A DNA stretch of 64,000 nucleotides from Cellvibrio sp. 79 (GTDB taxonomy: Bacteria; Pseudomonadota; Gammaproteobacteria; Pseudomonadales; Cellvibrionaceae), in contig MVDH01000001.1 of the NCBI GenBank assembly GCA_003056245.1, positions 1,798,716 to 1,862,715 of the forward strand, read 5' to 3'. The position numbers and the translations under genes were made by a program. Below the pieces are notes generated by a model. The model searched no databases and had not been told where the DNA came from. It was given only the letters and a program-made list of their open reading frames with translations. Positions 18,536-28,037 of this stretch are shown in pieces (positions within the stretch are counted from its first letter, which is position 1; each line of letters opens with the position of its first letter).

Positions 18536-19342
18536 ATGAAAATTATTTTTGCGATCTTGTTGGGTATTTTTTTTGTTCCTGCACACGCATTGGAATTGCG
18601 TGGAGAATGGCAGCAGGGGGGATTGATTGTCGGCAAAGTTCCTGCTGGTGTCCAGGTTGAATACGCTGGCAAAAAATTACAGCTTTCTCCAGCAGGGGAA
18701 TTTGTTTTTGGTTTCGGGCGCGATGCAAAGCCGCAAGCGACGCTGGTGTTAATTAATACCGATGGAACCCGTAAAGAACAACATTTTCCAATCAAGCAGC
18801 GCAAATACAATATTCAGAAAGTGACAGGCGTTCCCCAGCAAACAGTTGAGCCTGATCCGGCCCAAGTAGAGCGCGCCAAACGCGAAGCACAAATGGCTGC
18901 CGATGCGCGCAAAGGCAATTTGCCGCTGACTTTTTTCGCACAAAAATTCCAATGGCCACTTATTGGGCCCATTACCGGTGTGTATGGCAGCCAGCGTTTT
19001 TATAATGGTGTACCCAATTCTCCACATTACGGTGTGGATGTCGCTAAACCAATCGGAACGGTTGTGGTTGCGCCTGCAGGTGGTGTTGTGACATTGGTTC
19101 ATCCGGACATGTTTTTTTCCGGTGGAACCCTGATCATCGACCATGGCCATGGTCTCTCATCAACTTTTATTCACCTCAGTGAAATTTTGGTTAAAAAAGG
19201 CGATCAGATTACCCAGGGGCAAGCGATCGCCAAAGTAGGAAAGACTGGTCGCGCGACAGGTGCACATCTTGATTGGCGGATGAATTGGTTTGAAGAGCGA
19301 ATCGATCCGCAGTTGTTAGTTGATCCTATGCCAGCAAAATAA
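18536..19342 (+). CDS. Exported M23 family (LytM-type) peptidase
   Basis: A 268-residue predicted periplasmic peptidoglycan hydrolase. A signal peptide (MKIIFAILLGIFFVPAHA) supports the start at 18536; a longer in-frame ORF from 18467 would run through the pyk terminator. The C-terminal LytM domain (about 140-260) has HYGVDVAKP with the zinc-binding His and Asp, and DHGHGLSSTFIHLS. The usual HxH motif reads HLD (in GAHLDWRMNWF), so the last His ligand is replaced by Asp. The same GAHLDWR form occurs in other proteobacterial relatives as far as I recall, so it may still be active. The next gene follows after 20 bp. Confidence 0.88.
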   Translation: MKIIFAILLGIFFVPAHALELRGEWQQGGLIVGKVPAGVQVEYAGKKLQLSPAGEFVFGFGRDAKPQATLVLINTDGTRKEQHFPIKQRKYNIQKVTGVPQQTVEPDPAQVERAKREAQMAADARKGNLPLTFFAQKFQWPLIGPITGVYGSQRFYNGVPNSPHYGVDVAKPIGTVVVAPAGGVVTLVHPDMFFSGGTLIIDHGHGLSSTFIHLSEILVKKGDQITQGQAIAKVGKTGRATGAHLDWRMNWFEERIDPQLLVDPMPAK

Positions 19343-19362
19343 ACCCGACGATAATTTCCAGC

Positions 19363-21264
19363 ATGGTAAGTGTTATGAGACGCGTATTGGCAGTCAGTGC
19401 GATTTTCTTTGCAGGTGTGATTTTTGGTTTGCTTTCTGTGCATGGCACTTTCAATCATTTGCGTCACACTTTTTCTCCGTCACTCAGTTTTGCTGATGGT
19501 TCAACCTATGTTGGAAATGTAAATACGCACGGGGAGCTTGAAGGAAATGGCCGTATGCAATGGAAAAATGGCGATAGCTATGAGGGAAATTTTGTAGCCG
19601 GTTTGTTTCAAGGGCAGGGCAAACTGTCAATGTCTTCTTCAGGTGTTTACAACGGCAATTTTGTTTTGGGTGAGATGGAAGGGCAAGGTGAATTGATATA
19701 TGCCGATGGATCGCGTTATCGCGGAGAATTTAAGAAAAACCAATTTCACGGAAAAGGAAAATTAACCTATTCTGATGGTTCTTTTTATCTGGGCGATTTT
19801 AAAAATGGTCGTCCTGATGGAAAAGGGCAATGGTTATTTGCCGACCAGTCCACCTATAGTGGCGATGTTGCAAGCGGAGTGATCACGGGAAAAGGTGAAT
19901 TAAAACGGGCAGGCAATAAATACGTTGGTGATTTTGTTGCAGGAAAAATGCATGGCAACGGTGTTTTTACTGATCCCGACGGCAATAGCTACAGCGGCGA
20001 ATTTCAGGGCGATGTATTTACTGGTGAAGGGGTTTACACCGGTGTAGAAGGTGATACGTCGATAGGGCATTTCAATAGCTGGCTGCTAAATGGAAAAGGA
20101 ATGCAGACAGATAAAGATGGTAACCAATGGCAAGGTGAATTTCAAAATGGATTGCTTGAGGGACAGGGAACTTATCTTGAAAAATTTGAGCATGAAAAGC
20201 CGGACAACAAACAATCGGGACAGCAATATTCCGGGGAATTTAAATTTGGAAAATATTCGGGCAAAGGAAAATTAATCAGCGGTAATGGCGATATTTATGA
20301 AGGTGAGTTTTCTTACGGCAAAAAACATGGTGCAGGAACATTAACCTATAAAGAGCCCATTGATGGGATGAGCAAAATTACCGGACGATGGGATTATGAC
20401 CGTCTTATTGATGGCGGTAGCGATGTGAAAATTTTCTCGCCGGAAGAAGTGACTGAATACGCCATATATAAAGAAGCTACCGAATTAAATCGCTCACTGA
20501 ACTCAATTCAATCGTCCAACGCAAAAAAAATTGAACTTTACAGTCTGGTTGTTGCAGGTTATGGCACGGAAGAAGTTTTTCGTCGCGAGAGTAAATTTAT
20601 TGAAAATCTTTTTACCGGACAATATCACAACCGCAACACAGCAATTTATTTATCCAATAGCCAGCGTTCGCTTGATGAGCACCCTCTGGCAACACGTACG
20701 AGTATCCAGGCCGCTGTAGAAAAAATTGCGGGCCAAATGGATAAGGAACAAGACATTTTCTTTTTATATATCACCAGCCACGGCAGCAAAAATAAAACCA
20801 TCTCATTGAGCCACAACGGCTTGGCCCTGGCCGATATAGATGCTAAATGGTTGGGGGATTTACTCAAGGCCACGGGTATAAAGCATCGTGTGGTGGTTTT
20901 GTCTGCGTGTTTTTCCGGTGGGTTTATTGATGACATTAACGATGAAAATACGATGGTAATGACGGCTGCCTCCGCTCAAAAAACCTCCTTTGGTTGTGCT
21001 GATGACAGTCTTTTCACCTACTTTGGCAAGGCATACTTCAAAGAATCACTAAAACCGGGAGTGGATTTTGAGCAGGCTTTTTACACGGCGCGCAGTTTGG
21101 TGGAAGAGTGGGAAAAGGCTCAAAAAATCACTCCATCAGAACCCCAAATCCGGGTGAATACGCGTATAACTGAACACGTTAAACATTGGCTGGGAAGCGA
21201 AAATCAGCAAGTTTCAGACCTCCGCACCTCCAATAGCGGTGTCGTTCTAGAGACAGGGCCGTAA
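19363..21264 (+). CDS. MORN-repeat protein fused to a C13 (legumain-like) peptidase domain
   Basis: The 633-residue protein has an N-terminal hydrophobic segment (about 5-27; signal anchor or signal peptide), then about twelve MORN repeats (about 43-330) of the YxGEFxxGxxxGxGxxxxxDG type, then a caspase-fold C13 peptidase domain (about 395-605). The catalytic dyad is visible: His473 in ITSHGS and Cys516 in LSACFSGG. MORN repeats bind membranes or proteins, so the protease is probably held at an envelope surface; the substrate is unknown. Two ATGs compete for the start (19363 and 19375) and neither has a strong ribosome-binding site. It probably shares a transcript with the M23 peptidase. Confidence 0.85.
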   Translation: MVSVMRRVLAVSAIFFAGVIFGLLSVHGTFNHLRHTFSPSLSFADGSTYVGNVNTHGELEGNGRMQWKNGDSYEGNFVAGLFQGQGKLSMSSSGVYNGNFVLGEMEGQGELIYADGSRYRGEFKKNQFHGKGKLTYSDGSFYLGDFKNGRPDGKGQWLFADQSTYSGDVASGVITGKGELKRAGNKYVGDFVAGKMHGNGVFTDPDGNSYSGEFQGDVFTGEGVYTGVEGDTSIGHFNSWLLNGKGMQTDKDGNQWQGEFQNGLLEGQGTYLEKFEHEKPDNKQSGQQYSGEFKFGKYSGKGKLISGNGDIYEGEFSYGKKHGAGTLTYKEPIDGMSKITGRWDYDRLIDGGSDVKIFSPEEVTEYAIYKEATELNRSLNSIQSSNAKKIELYSLVVAGYGTEEVFRRESKFIENLFTGQYHNRNTAIYLSNSQRSLDEHPLATRTSIQAAVEKIAGQMDKEQDIFFLYITSHGSKNKTISLSHNGLALADIDAKWLGDLLKATGIKHRVVVLSACFSGGFIDDINDENTMVMTAASAQKTSFGCADDSLFTYFGKAYFKESLKPGVDFEQAFYTARSLVEEWEKAQKITPSEPQIRVNTRITEHVKHWLGSENQQVSDLRTSNSGVVLETGP

Positions 21265-21313
21265 TTGGCAGTGTAAGATACCGCCCCCGGTTAACTAACC
21301 ACGACCTAAGATC

Positions 21314-21508
21314 ATGATTGATAAAAAATTACTCAGCATTTTGGTGTGCCCGGTCAGCAAGGGTGAACTTGAATATCGCCCGGAACAGCAAGAGCTGGTG
21401 TGCTGGGAAAGTGGATTAGCATACCCGATTCGCGATGGTATCCCGGTGATGCTGGAGCATGAAGCGCGCAAATTGGGCGCGGAAGAACTGGAGCAGCATC
21501 ACGCCTGA
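21314..21508 (+). CDS. Trm112 family (YcaR/UPF0434-like) protein
   Basis: A 64-residue protein with the Trm112-like fold, starting [19 protein letters not shown] and ending with [11 protein letters not shown]. The first zinc-type Cys (CPVSKG) is kept while the others are lost, as in most bacterial members. The role in bacteria is not settled. In other gammaproteobacteria it lies between lpxK and kdsB; here it stands alone before alaS. Confidence 0.88.
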   Translation: MIDKKLLSILVCPVSKGELEYRPEQQELVCWESGLAYPIRDGIPVMLEHEARKLGAEELEQHHA

Positions 21509-21545
21509 GGGCGGATGCCAAAAGAAGTCGAAGACGAGTTAGTAA

Positions 21546-24179
21546 ATGATGAAAAGCGCTGAAATTCGCGATGCCTTTTTGAAGTATTTCGAGAGTAAAG
21601 GCCACACTATTGTTGCCAGTAGCTCCCTCATTCCGGGCAATGACCCCACCTTATTGTTCACTAATGCTGGCATGAACCAGTTCAAGGATTGCTTCCTCGG
21701 TGAAGACAAGCGTTCGTACAATCGTGCTGTAAGCTCCCAGCGTTGTGTCCGAGCTGGTGGTAAGCACAATGACCTTGAAAATGTAGGCTATACCGCGCGC
21801 CACCATACCTTCTTCGAAATGCTCGGTAATTTTAGTTTTGGCGATTATTTCAAACACGATGCTATCCGTTTTGCATGGGAGTTTTTAACCTCCAAAGACT
21901 GGTTAAGTATCCCGTCAGAAAGGCTTTGGGTTACCGTCTACGCATCGGACGATGAAGCCTACGATATCTGGAACAAAGAAGTTGGCGTGCCCGCCGAGCG
22001 CATCATTCGCATCGGTGATAACAAGGGGGCACCCTACGCATCAGACAATTTCTGGGCGATGGGCGATACCGGTCCTTGCGGGCCTTGTACGGAAATTTTC
22101 TACGATCACGGTGCTGACATTTGGGGTGGTCCGCCGGGCTCACCGGAAGAAGATGGCGACCGCTATATCGAAATCTGGAACAACGTATTTATGCAATTCA
22201 ACCGTACCGCTGACGGTGTTTTGCATCCCTTGCCGGCACCGTCCGTAGATACCGGTATGGGATTGGAACGTATTTCTGCCGTTATGCAGCACGTTCACTC
22301 CAATTATGAAATTGACCTGTTCCAGCATCTGCTTAAGGCCGCTGCCGAAGCAACTGGCAATCACGACATGGAAAACAAATCACTGCGTGTGATTGCCGAC
22401 CATATTCGCTCGTGTTCTTTCCTGGTTAGTGATGGTGTGCTGCCATCAAACGAAGGTCGTGGTTATGTACTACGCCGCATTATTCGCCGCGCGATTCGTC
22501 ATGGTAACCAGCTCGGTCAAAAGCAGCCTTTCTTTCATAGGCTGGTAAAAGCGCTCGCCGAAGTGATGGGCGATGCCTATCCGGAACTGCACAAGAATCA
22601 GGCACAAATTGAGAAGGTGTTATTGCAAGAAGAAGAGCAGTTTGAAAAGACCCTGGATAAAGGGATTGCTGTTCTTGAGGATGCATTGAGCAAACTGTCC
22701 GGTACTGAAATCCCCGGTAAAGTTGTTTTCACACTTTATGATACCTACGGTTTCCCGGTTGATCTGACTGCGGATATTGCCCGTGAGCGTGGACTGACCG
22801 TTGACCATGAAAGCTACGAGGCTGCAATGGCTGAACAGCGCGCACGTGCACGTGCTGCTGGCACCTTCAAAGTAGATTACAACGCGAAAGGTCTGGATTT
22901 CCCCATCACTGAATTCCTGGGTTACAGCAGTTTGGCGGAGCAGGGCAAAGTGCTTGCGCTGGTAAAAAATGGCGAGAAAGTTGATCAATTGGTTGAGGGT
23001 GATGAGGGCGTCGTTGTCCTGGATCGAACGCCTTTTTATGCCGAGTCAGGCGGTCAGGCGGGTGACTGTGGTTATTTGGAACTGGGTGGTAATCGTGCAG
23101 AAGTTCGCGATTGTCAAAAGCAAGGCTCATCCAGTTTGCACATCGTTCGTGTTCTTCAGGGTGCCATTTCTGTTGGTGATAACCTGTCAGCAAAAGTAGA
23201 TGGTAATGTCCGTCAGGCAACTGCGCTTAATCATTCCGCAACCCATTTGATGCATGCTGCTTTGCGTAAAGTACTGGGTGAACACGTCACCCAGAAAGGC
23301 TCATTGGTAGATTCCGAGCGTTTGCGTTTTGATTTCTCACATTTCGAGGCCGTGACCGCTGATCAGCTCAAGGAAATTGAAGCTTTGGTTAATGGCCAGA
23401 TTCGTGCAAACACAGCCGTTGCCACCGAGTTGTGTGATATGGATGCTGCCAGAGCCAAAGGTGCTATGGCACTGTTTGGCGAAAAATATGGCGACACCGT
23501 GCGTGTTTTGACCATGGGGGATGGTTTTTCGGTGGAGTTATGCGGTGGTACGCATGTCAGTCGTACTGGTGACATAGGCTTGTTCCGTATTGTTTCTGAA
23601 TCAGGTGTAGCGGCGGGCATTCGCCGTATTGAAGCTGTTACCGGGACGCAGGCTCTTGAATTATTTGACCGTGTAGAATCTCTTGTCGATACAGCAAGCC
23701 GTAGTTTGAAAACCAATCGTGACTCCCTGGTCGAAAAGCTGGAAGCCCTAGTTGCCCAAAATCGCAAACTGGAAAAAGACCTTGCACAACTCAAAACCAA
23801 ACTGGCCACCGCTGGTAGTGGTGACTTATCTACCCAGGCACAGGATATCGATGGTATTAAGGTATTGGCCTTGAATCTTGAAGGTGCCGACGCCAAATCA
23901 CTTCGTGATACGGTTGATCAGTTTAAAAACAAGTTGGGAACTGCTGTTGTTTTATTGGCGACTGTTGAGGGCGATAAAGCTGCATTAATTGCCGGCGTCA
24001 CTCAGGATATTACCAGCAAAGTAAAGGCCGGCGATTTAATGAGTTACGTTGCCAGCCAACTGGGTGGTAAAGGCGGTGGTCGTCCTGATATGGCTCAGGG
24101 AGGTGGAACTAATCTGGCTGCTCTCGATGCTGCCCTCGCTTCAGTTGTGCCTTGGGTAAAAAGCCAGTTGGGTTCTTAA
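21546..24179 (+). CDS. alaS: Alanyl-tRNA synthetase
   Basis: Charges tRNA-Ala in the cytosol. The 877 residues cover the class II catalytic core ([24 protein letters not shown]), the editing domain with [16 protein letters not shown] and the CGGTHV zinc site, and the C-terminal Gly-rich C-Ala domain ([15 protein letters not shown]). The length is normal. Tandem ATGs at 21546 and 21549 make the exact start uncertain by one codon. The alaS-lysC-csrA-tRNA-Ser order is that of many gammaproteobacteria. Confidence 0.97.
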   Translation: MMKSAEIRDAFLKYFESKGHTIVASSSLIPGNDPTLLFTNAGMNQFKDCFLGEDKRSYNRAVSSQRCVRAGGKHNDLENVGYTARHHTFFEMLGNFSFGDYFKHDAIRFAWEFLTSKDWLSIPSERLWVTVYASDDEAYDIWNKEVGVPAERIIRIGDNKGAPYASDNFWAMGDTGPCGPCTEIFYDHGADIWGGPPGSPEEDGDRYIEIWNNVFMQFNRTADGVLHPLPAPSVDTGMGLERISAVMQHVHSNYEIDLFQHLLKAAAEATGNHDMENKSLRVIADHIRSCSFLVSDGVLPSNEGRGYVLRRIIRRAIRHGNQLGQKQPFFHRLVKALAEVMGDAYPELHKNQAQIEKVLLQEEEQFEKTLDKGIAVLEDALSKLSGTEIPGKVVFTLYDTYGFPVDLTADIARERGLTVDHESYEAAMAEQRARARAAGTFKVDYNAKGLDFPITEFLGYSSLAEQGKVLALVKNGEKVDQLVEGDEGVVVLDRTPFYAESGGQAGDCGYLELGGNRAEVRDCQKQGSSSLHIVRVLQGAISVGDNLSAKVDGNVRQATALNHSATHLMHAALRKVLGEHVTQKGSLVDSERLRFDFSHFEAVTADQLKEIEALVNGQIRANTAVATELCDMDAARAKGAMALFGEKYGDTVRVLTMGDGFSVELCGGTHVSRTGDIGLFRIVSESGVAAGIRRIEAVTGTQALELFDRVESLVDTASRSLKTNRDSLVEKLEALVAQNRKLEKDLAQLKTKLATAGSGDLSTQAQDIDGIKVLALNLEGADAKSLRDTVDQFKNKLGTAVVLLATVEGDKAALIAGVTQDITSKVKAGDLMSYVASQLGGKGGGRPDMAQGGGTNLAALDAALASVVPWVKSQLGS

Positions 24180-24345
24180 ATCGATTGGTTGTTTGTTGTA
24201 CAAAAACGTGAAAGAAGTGCGATTAATCCGCTTTTTCTCGCCCACTTGGGTTAACTTTTGTTGCGAACTGGTGTTTAATTGGCGCCTTTTTGCGATCTGG
24301 TTAGTCAGTATTCGTATTCGTCAAATAAAAGAAGGATAGGCTGTA

Positions 24346-25593
24346 ATGAGCTTATTGGTTCAGAAATACGGTGGCACCTCTGTTGGTTCCATCGAGCGTA
24401 TAGAGCAGGTAGCTGATAAGGTTGCTGGTTTCCGTGCCCAGGGGCATGACATGGTAGTAGTACTTTCTGCCATGAGTGGTGAAACTAACCGTCTGATTGG
24501 CCTGGCCCAGCAAATTCAGGAAGTGCCTGATCCGCGTGAGCTGGATGTGTTGGTATCTACCGGTGAGCAGGTCACCATCGCACTTTTGTGTATGGCACTG
24601 AAAAAGCGTGGTCTTGATGCTCGTTCTTACACTGGCAGTCAGGTTCGTATCCTCACCGATAGTTCTTTCACCAAAGCCAGGATTCAGGCTATTGATGAAG
24701 AGAATATGCGCGCCGATTTAAAGCAGGGTCGTGTAGTTGTTGTTGCTGGATTCCAGGGCGTCGATGAACACGGCAATATCACCACGCTGGGGCGTGGCGG
24801 CTCAGATACTACTGGCGTAGCCTTGGCAGCAGCGTTAAAAGCTGATGAATGCCAGATTTATACTGATGTAGATGGCGTGTATACCACTGACCCGCGTATC
24901 TGTGAGCGCGCACGTCGCCTTGAAAAAATTACCTTTGAAGAAATGCTGGAAATGGCCAGCCAGGGCTCAAAAGTGTTGCAAATTCGCTCTGTTGAATTTG
25001 CGGGCAAATACAAAGTGCCGCTGCGTGTACTCCACAGTTTTAAAGAAGGCCCTGGAACCCTGATTACCCTCGACGAGGAAGATTCAACTATGGAACAACC
25101 AATTGTTTCCGGTATCGCGTTCAATCGCGATGAAGCTAAAGTCACTGTTGCCGGTGTACCTGATACTCCCGGCGTTGCCGCAAAAATTCTCGCACCAGTT
25201 GGCGAAGCCAATATTGAAGTTGATGTGATTGTGCAAAACGTATCTGCCGACGGCACTACTGATTTGACTTTCACTGTTCATAAAAATGATATGAATAAAG
25301 CTGTTGCTGTGCTGGAAAGCGTCGCTAAAGAAATTGGTGCGCGTGAAGTTCGCAGCGATGACAAGGTTGCTAAAGTATCTATCGTGGGTGTTGGTATGCG
25401 TTCTCATGCCGGTGTTGCATCGCGCATGTTCACTGCATTGGCAGATGACCGTATCAATATCCAAATGATCACAACATCCGAAATCAAAATTTCAGTGATC
25501 ATTGATGAGCGTTACTTGGAGCTGGCTGTGCGTAGTTTGCACACCGCTTTTGGTTTGGATGCCGAGCCGTCAGAAAGCCGTGTGAGGGGCTAA
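24346..25593 (+). CDS. lysC: Aspartate kinase, monofunctional with ACT domains
   Basis: Phosphorylates aspartate, the first step to lysine, threonine, methionine and diaminopimelate. The 415-residue product has the N-terminal KYGGTSVGS kinase signature, GRGGSDTTGVALA and two C-terminal ACT domains (about 265-405) for feedback control by amino acids. GAAGGA precedes the ATG. I see no lysine riboswitch in the 166-bp upstream region, so control is probably allosteric. Confidence 0.96.
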   Translation: MSLLVQKYGGTSVGSIERIEQVADKVAGFRAQGHDMVVVLSAMSGETNRLIGLAQQIQEVPDPRELDVLVSTGEQVTIALLCMALKKRGLDARSYTGSQVRILTDSSFTKARIQAIDEENMRADLKQGRVVVVAGFQGVDEHGNITTLGRGGSDTTGVALAAALKADECQIYTDVDGVYTTDPRICERARRLEKITFEEMLEMASQGSKVLQIRSVEFAGKYKVPLRVLHSFKEGPGTLITLDEEDSTMEQPIVSGIAFNRDEAKVTVAGVPDTPGVAAKILAPVGEANIEVDVIVQNVSADGTTDLTFTVHKNDMNKAVAVLESVAKEIGAREVRSDDKVAKVSIVGVGMRSHAGVASRMFTALADDRINIQMITTSEIKISVIIDERYLELAVRSLHTAFGLDAEPSESRVRG

Positions 25594-25788
25594 GCTTTCT
25601 AACAAGGCGGTAAGTTAAGGTGTTTGAGTTACATTGCTGTCTAGTTCATAAATAGACAGAAAAATGTTGGGGGTTTCTTCCCTTTCGCGAAAAGTAGGCG
25701 ATACTTATGCCCAAGGCATTCGGTTGTCAGGAAGCGACAGGGGGTATTCGGGAGTCGGCGGTGGCAAGGGGTGTCTAAGTCGTACTCT

Positions 25789-25807
25789 TACAGGATGAGT
25801 GAAGGAG
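25789..25807 (+). promoter_or_regulatory. CsrA-type binding site and ribosome-binding site in the csrA leader
   Basis: TTACAGGATGAGTG just upstream of csrA matches the core of the CsrA-binding consensus (RUACARGGAUGU), and a second GGA is part of the AAGGAG ribosome-binding site (25802-25807), seven bases before the ATG. More GGA triplets lie further up at 25719-25752. In E. coli CsrA represses its own translation through such sites; the same is inferred here. Confidence 0.55.
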
Positions 25808-25814
25808 ATTAAAG

Positions 25815-26006
25815 ATGTTAATTTTGACTCGCCGTATTGGCGAAACTTTGATGGTTGGTGACGAAGTAACCGTTACCGTTTTAGGTGTAAAAGGCAACCA
25901 GGTTCGTATTGGTGTCAATGCCCCTAAAGATATTGCTGTACATCGTGAAGAGATTTATCAGCGTATCCAACGCGAAAAGCAAAATCAGGAAGAGCAAGAT
26001 AGTTAA
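25815..26006 (+). CDS. csrA: Carbon storage regulator CsrA/RsmA
   Basis: An RNA-binding post-transcriptional regulator, 63 residues, dimeric in the family. The sequence starts [16 protein letters not shown] and keeps the RNA-contacting Leu4/Arg6/Arg7 region and the [10 protein letters not shown] segment with Arg44-equivalent. It binds GGA motifs in leaders and is titrated by CsrB/RsmZ RNAs; a strong candidate RNA lies at 4.9-5.1 kb of this window. The leader of its own gene has GGA sites. A terminator follows. Confidence 0.97.
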   Translation: MLILTRRIGETLMVGDEVTVTVLGVKGNQVRIGVNAPKDIAVHREEIYQRIQREKQNQEEQDS

Positions 26007-26042
26007 TTCCATATTAATTGTTTTGTTGTTCGAGCTTTTCAA

Positions 26043-26085
26043 CTACGCGGCGGTATGATTCGATCATCCGCCGCGTAGGCGTTTT
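26043..26085 (+). terminator. Rho-independent terminator after csrA
   Basis: Eleven-pair stem CTACGCGGCGG/CCGCCGCGTAG around a 14-base loop, followed by GCGTTTTT. Confidence 0.8.
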
Positions 26086-26229
26086 TGGGCATCCCTTCTT
26101 TTTTGCTCCCTTTGCAGTTGTCTTTTTTAAAAAATAAACAAATTGATCGATTATTGTTTTTTGCTGATCGCAAGTTGCGCAGTCGGTAAAATTTCCTGCA
26201 TTTTATTTCGTAAAATTATATTCAAGACT

Positions 26230-26256
26230 TTGATTTTTAGCGAATTATGGTATTAT
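26230..26256 (+). promoter_or_regulatory. Putative sigma-70 promoter of tRNA-Ser
   Basis: TTGATT (26230-26235) and TATTAT (26251-26256) are spaced by 15 bp and lie about 45 bp before the tRNA. The spacing is shorter than the optimum, so the -35 assignment is uncertain. Confidence 0.4.
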
Positions 26257-26299
26257 GCGGCACCTGCTGAAACGGAGCTTGCTTTGCTTCAGCAGACGT

Positions 26300-26390
26300 G
26301 GAGAAGTGGCCGAGTGGCCGAAGGCACTCCCCTGCTAAGGGAGCATACCTCAAAAGGGTATCGGGGGTTCGACTCCCCCCTTCTCCGCCA
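26300..26390 (+). tRNA. tRNA-Ser (anticodon GCT)
   Basis: A 91-nt cloverleaf with acceptor GGAGAAG/CTTCTCC, the anticodon loop CTGCTAA giving GCT, the long variable arm of a class II tRNA, GGTTCGACTCC in the T arm, and an encoded CCA. It reads AGC and AGT codons. Its place after csrA matches other gammaproteobacteria, where a tRNA-Arg often follows; here none does. Confidence 0.95.
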
Positions 26391-26405
26391 TTGAATTCAA
26401 GCAAA

Positions 26406-26434
26406 AAGCCCAATCGCAAGATTGGGCTTTTTTT
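26406..26434 (+). terminator. Rho-independent terminator after tRNA-Ser
   Basis: Ten-pair stem AAGCCCAATC/GATTGGGCTT with a GCAA loop, followed by a T run. Confidence 0.9.
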
Positions 26435-26683
26435 ATTAATTCAATTTTCATGACAGGGAATTTTAATTTGCTTGCTGTATTTTCTTTGTGGGAAATCAAT
26501 TTATCATTTCGCAAAGTGATTGGATTCTTTCGTGGTTATTGTTTGCTTTCTCATGAATCCTTCTCTCATCGTTGGATAAGGAATTTATCTCGGTCAGAAA
26601 ATTAATGGGGTGGCCTTGTTTACACACATTACTGTTGGTCGGCTCTGGATTGTATAAGTTTTTGTGCGTGATTTTTGTTTTAC

Positions 26684-26713
26684 AGGAGGCACCCCCTTAA
26701 AGGGGGTTAACAG
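26684..26713 (+). promoter_or_regulatory. Strong AGGAGG followed by a small perfect hairpin before a glycosyltransferase gene
   Basis: AGGAGG (26684-26689) is 24 bases from the ATG at 26714, too far for normal use. Between them sits CCCCCTTAAAGGGGG (26692-26706). If that folds, the remaining spacer is nine bases. A second site AAAGGA (26726-26731) is nine bases before another in-frame ATG at 26741. Apart from this, the 26435-26713 stretch holds nothing I recognise. Confidence 0.4.
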
Positions 26714-26740
26714 ATGCATGCTAATAAAGGATTTTTTGAT

Positions 26741-27724
26741 ATGAATGGGCCATGGCTTAGTATTTTGATACCTGTTTACAATGTAAACAAATATCTGGGT
26801 GATTGTTTTCAATCTATTTTGTCGCAGGTTGATTCTGGTGTAGAGATCATTGCGTTAGATGATTGTTCTACTGATGATTCGTTGCAGCAATTGCGGCGCA
26901 TCGCAGAAAATTCTGAGCATCCTGTACTTGTATTGCAGCATGAGCAAAACAGGGGGTTAAGTGCTGCTCGCAATACGTTGCTCAGGCATGCGAATGGCGA
27001 GTATGTTTGGTTTATTGATTCGGATGATGCACTTAATGATGGTGCTATTGCCAGTTTGCGTGAAGTCGTCCGGCAACATGCTCCGGATTTGGTGATGTGT
27101 GATTATGAGTTGTGGGATGCTGACCGGCTGCTTGCTCGTGGTAAAAAAAGTAACCATATCAGGTCTTTCGGAGGGCGAGCAAACGTCTTGCAAGCAGATG
27201 CTGAGTTATTATTTAGTGGTCTGTACCAATGTGGAAAGTTGCATGCGTGGTCTAAAATTTCCAAGCGTCATCTCTGGGAAGGTAATTTGCAGTTTCCAGA
27301 AGGGAAATATTTTGAAGATATGGTCACCACGCCCCGCTTGGCATTCAAAGCAAAAACTTTTTACTACTTGAATGTTGCGTGGGTTCGCTACCGCAAGCGC
27401 AACGATAGTATTTTGGCGACTTTTACACCCCAAAAAATTGAAGATATGTTGTCCGGTGTTGAGGGGGTTTTGAGCCTATGGCAACAGAAATCCCCGAGTA
27501 TGCGTATCAAAACTCGTTACTATTTTATTCGCTACTGTATAAAAATTTACTTGTCTGCGCTCAAAGAAAGTCAGCGTATCAATATCAAATTCAAGGTTAA
27601 TTCGTCAGAAACTCGTAATAGATTGTTTCATGCAATTGGGATGGGGCGTAAAGGTTTGGTGAAGCATTATTTATTAAGCGGCGACGTATTTCGATTGATT
27701 AAAGCACTCAAGGTTATTAGCTGA
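26741..27724 (+). CDS. Glycosyltransferase family 2 protein
   Basis: A 327-residue inverting GT-A glycosyltransferase with SILIPVYNVNKYLGDC at the N-terminus, the ALDDCSTDDS segment and the metal-binding DSDD (FIDSDDALND), close to the EpsH/WcaA-like enzymes of surface polysaccharide synthesis. No membrane segment is seen. The ATG at 26741 is preferred because AAAGGA is nine bases upstream and the GT domain begins at once; an in-frame ATG at 26714 would add nine residues. Donor and acceptor are unknown. The gene stands alone between tRNA-Ser and valS. Confidence 0.85.
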   Translation: MNGPWLSILIPVYNVNKYLGDCFQSILSQVDSGVEIIALDDCSTDDSLQQLRRIAENSEHPVLVLQHEQNRGLSAARNTLLRHANGEYVWFIDSDDALNDGAIASLREVVRQHAPDLVMCDYELWDADRLLARGKKSNHIRSFGGRANVLQADAELLFSGLYQCGKLHAWSKISKRHLWEGNLQFPEGKYFEDMVTTPRLAFKAKTFYYLNVAWVRYRKRNDSILATFTPQKIEDMLSGVEGVLSLWQQKSPSMRIKTRYYFIRYCIKIYLSALKESQRINIKFKVNSSETRNRLFHAIGMGRKGLVKHYLLSGDVFRLIKALKVIS

Positions 27725-27741
27725 TTTTTATACAATTTAGA

Positions 27742-27768
27742 GGCGGTATAAATGTTATACCGCCTTTT
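27742..27768 (+). terminator. Rho-independent terminator after the GT2 gene
   Basis: Nine-pair stem GGCGGTATA/TATACCGCC with a five-base loop, followed by TTTTGTT. The rest of the 300 bp up to the valS terminator has no visible gene. Confidence 0.8.
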
Positions 27769-27983
27769 GTTCTATTAGAAAGATGCCCCTATTGCGTCAA
27801 TCCGTGATCTGCTTCTACCAATTAGTCCTTGAATGTTGCCTTTATATTTATAGTTCAGTTCTCATATAGTGTAGCGGCTTGTTTTAAAGGTTGAGTGTGC
27901 TGGGGTGAATAGAGGTTTTCTTTCTGCAGTTAAATAATTATGTATACCTTTAAGCGACTCGATTACGTTATTTATATAGCTAA

Positions 27984-28017
27984 TAAAAAAACCGATGTTC
28001 TTTGCATCGGTTTTTTT
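27984..28017 (-). terminator. Rho-independent terminator of valS
   Basis: Stem ACCGATG/CATCGGT flanked by A and T runs on both sides, so it can act in both directions. It lies 21 bp beyond the valS stop. Confidence 0.85.
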
Positions 28018-28037
28018 GATCGTAAAAAAATAAATTT

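Noticed and set aside
24180-24345. Possible lysine riboswitch before lysC
   Set aside because: Only 166 bp are available, and no conserved lysine-aptamer core or terminator/antiterminator pair is visible.
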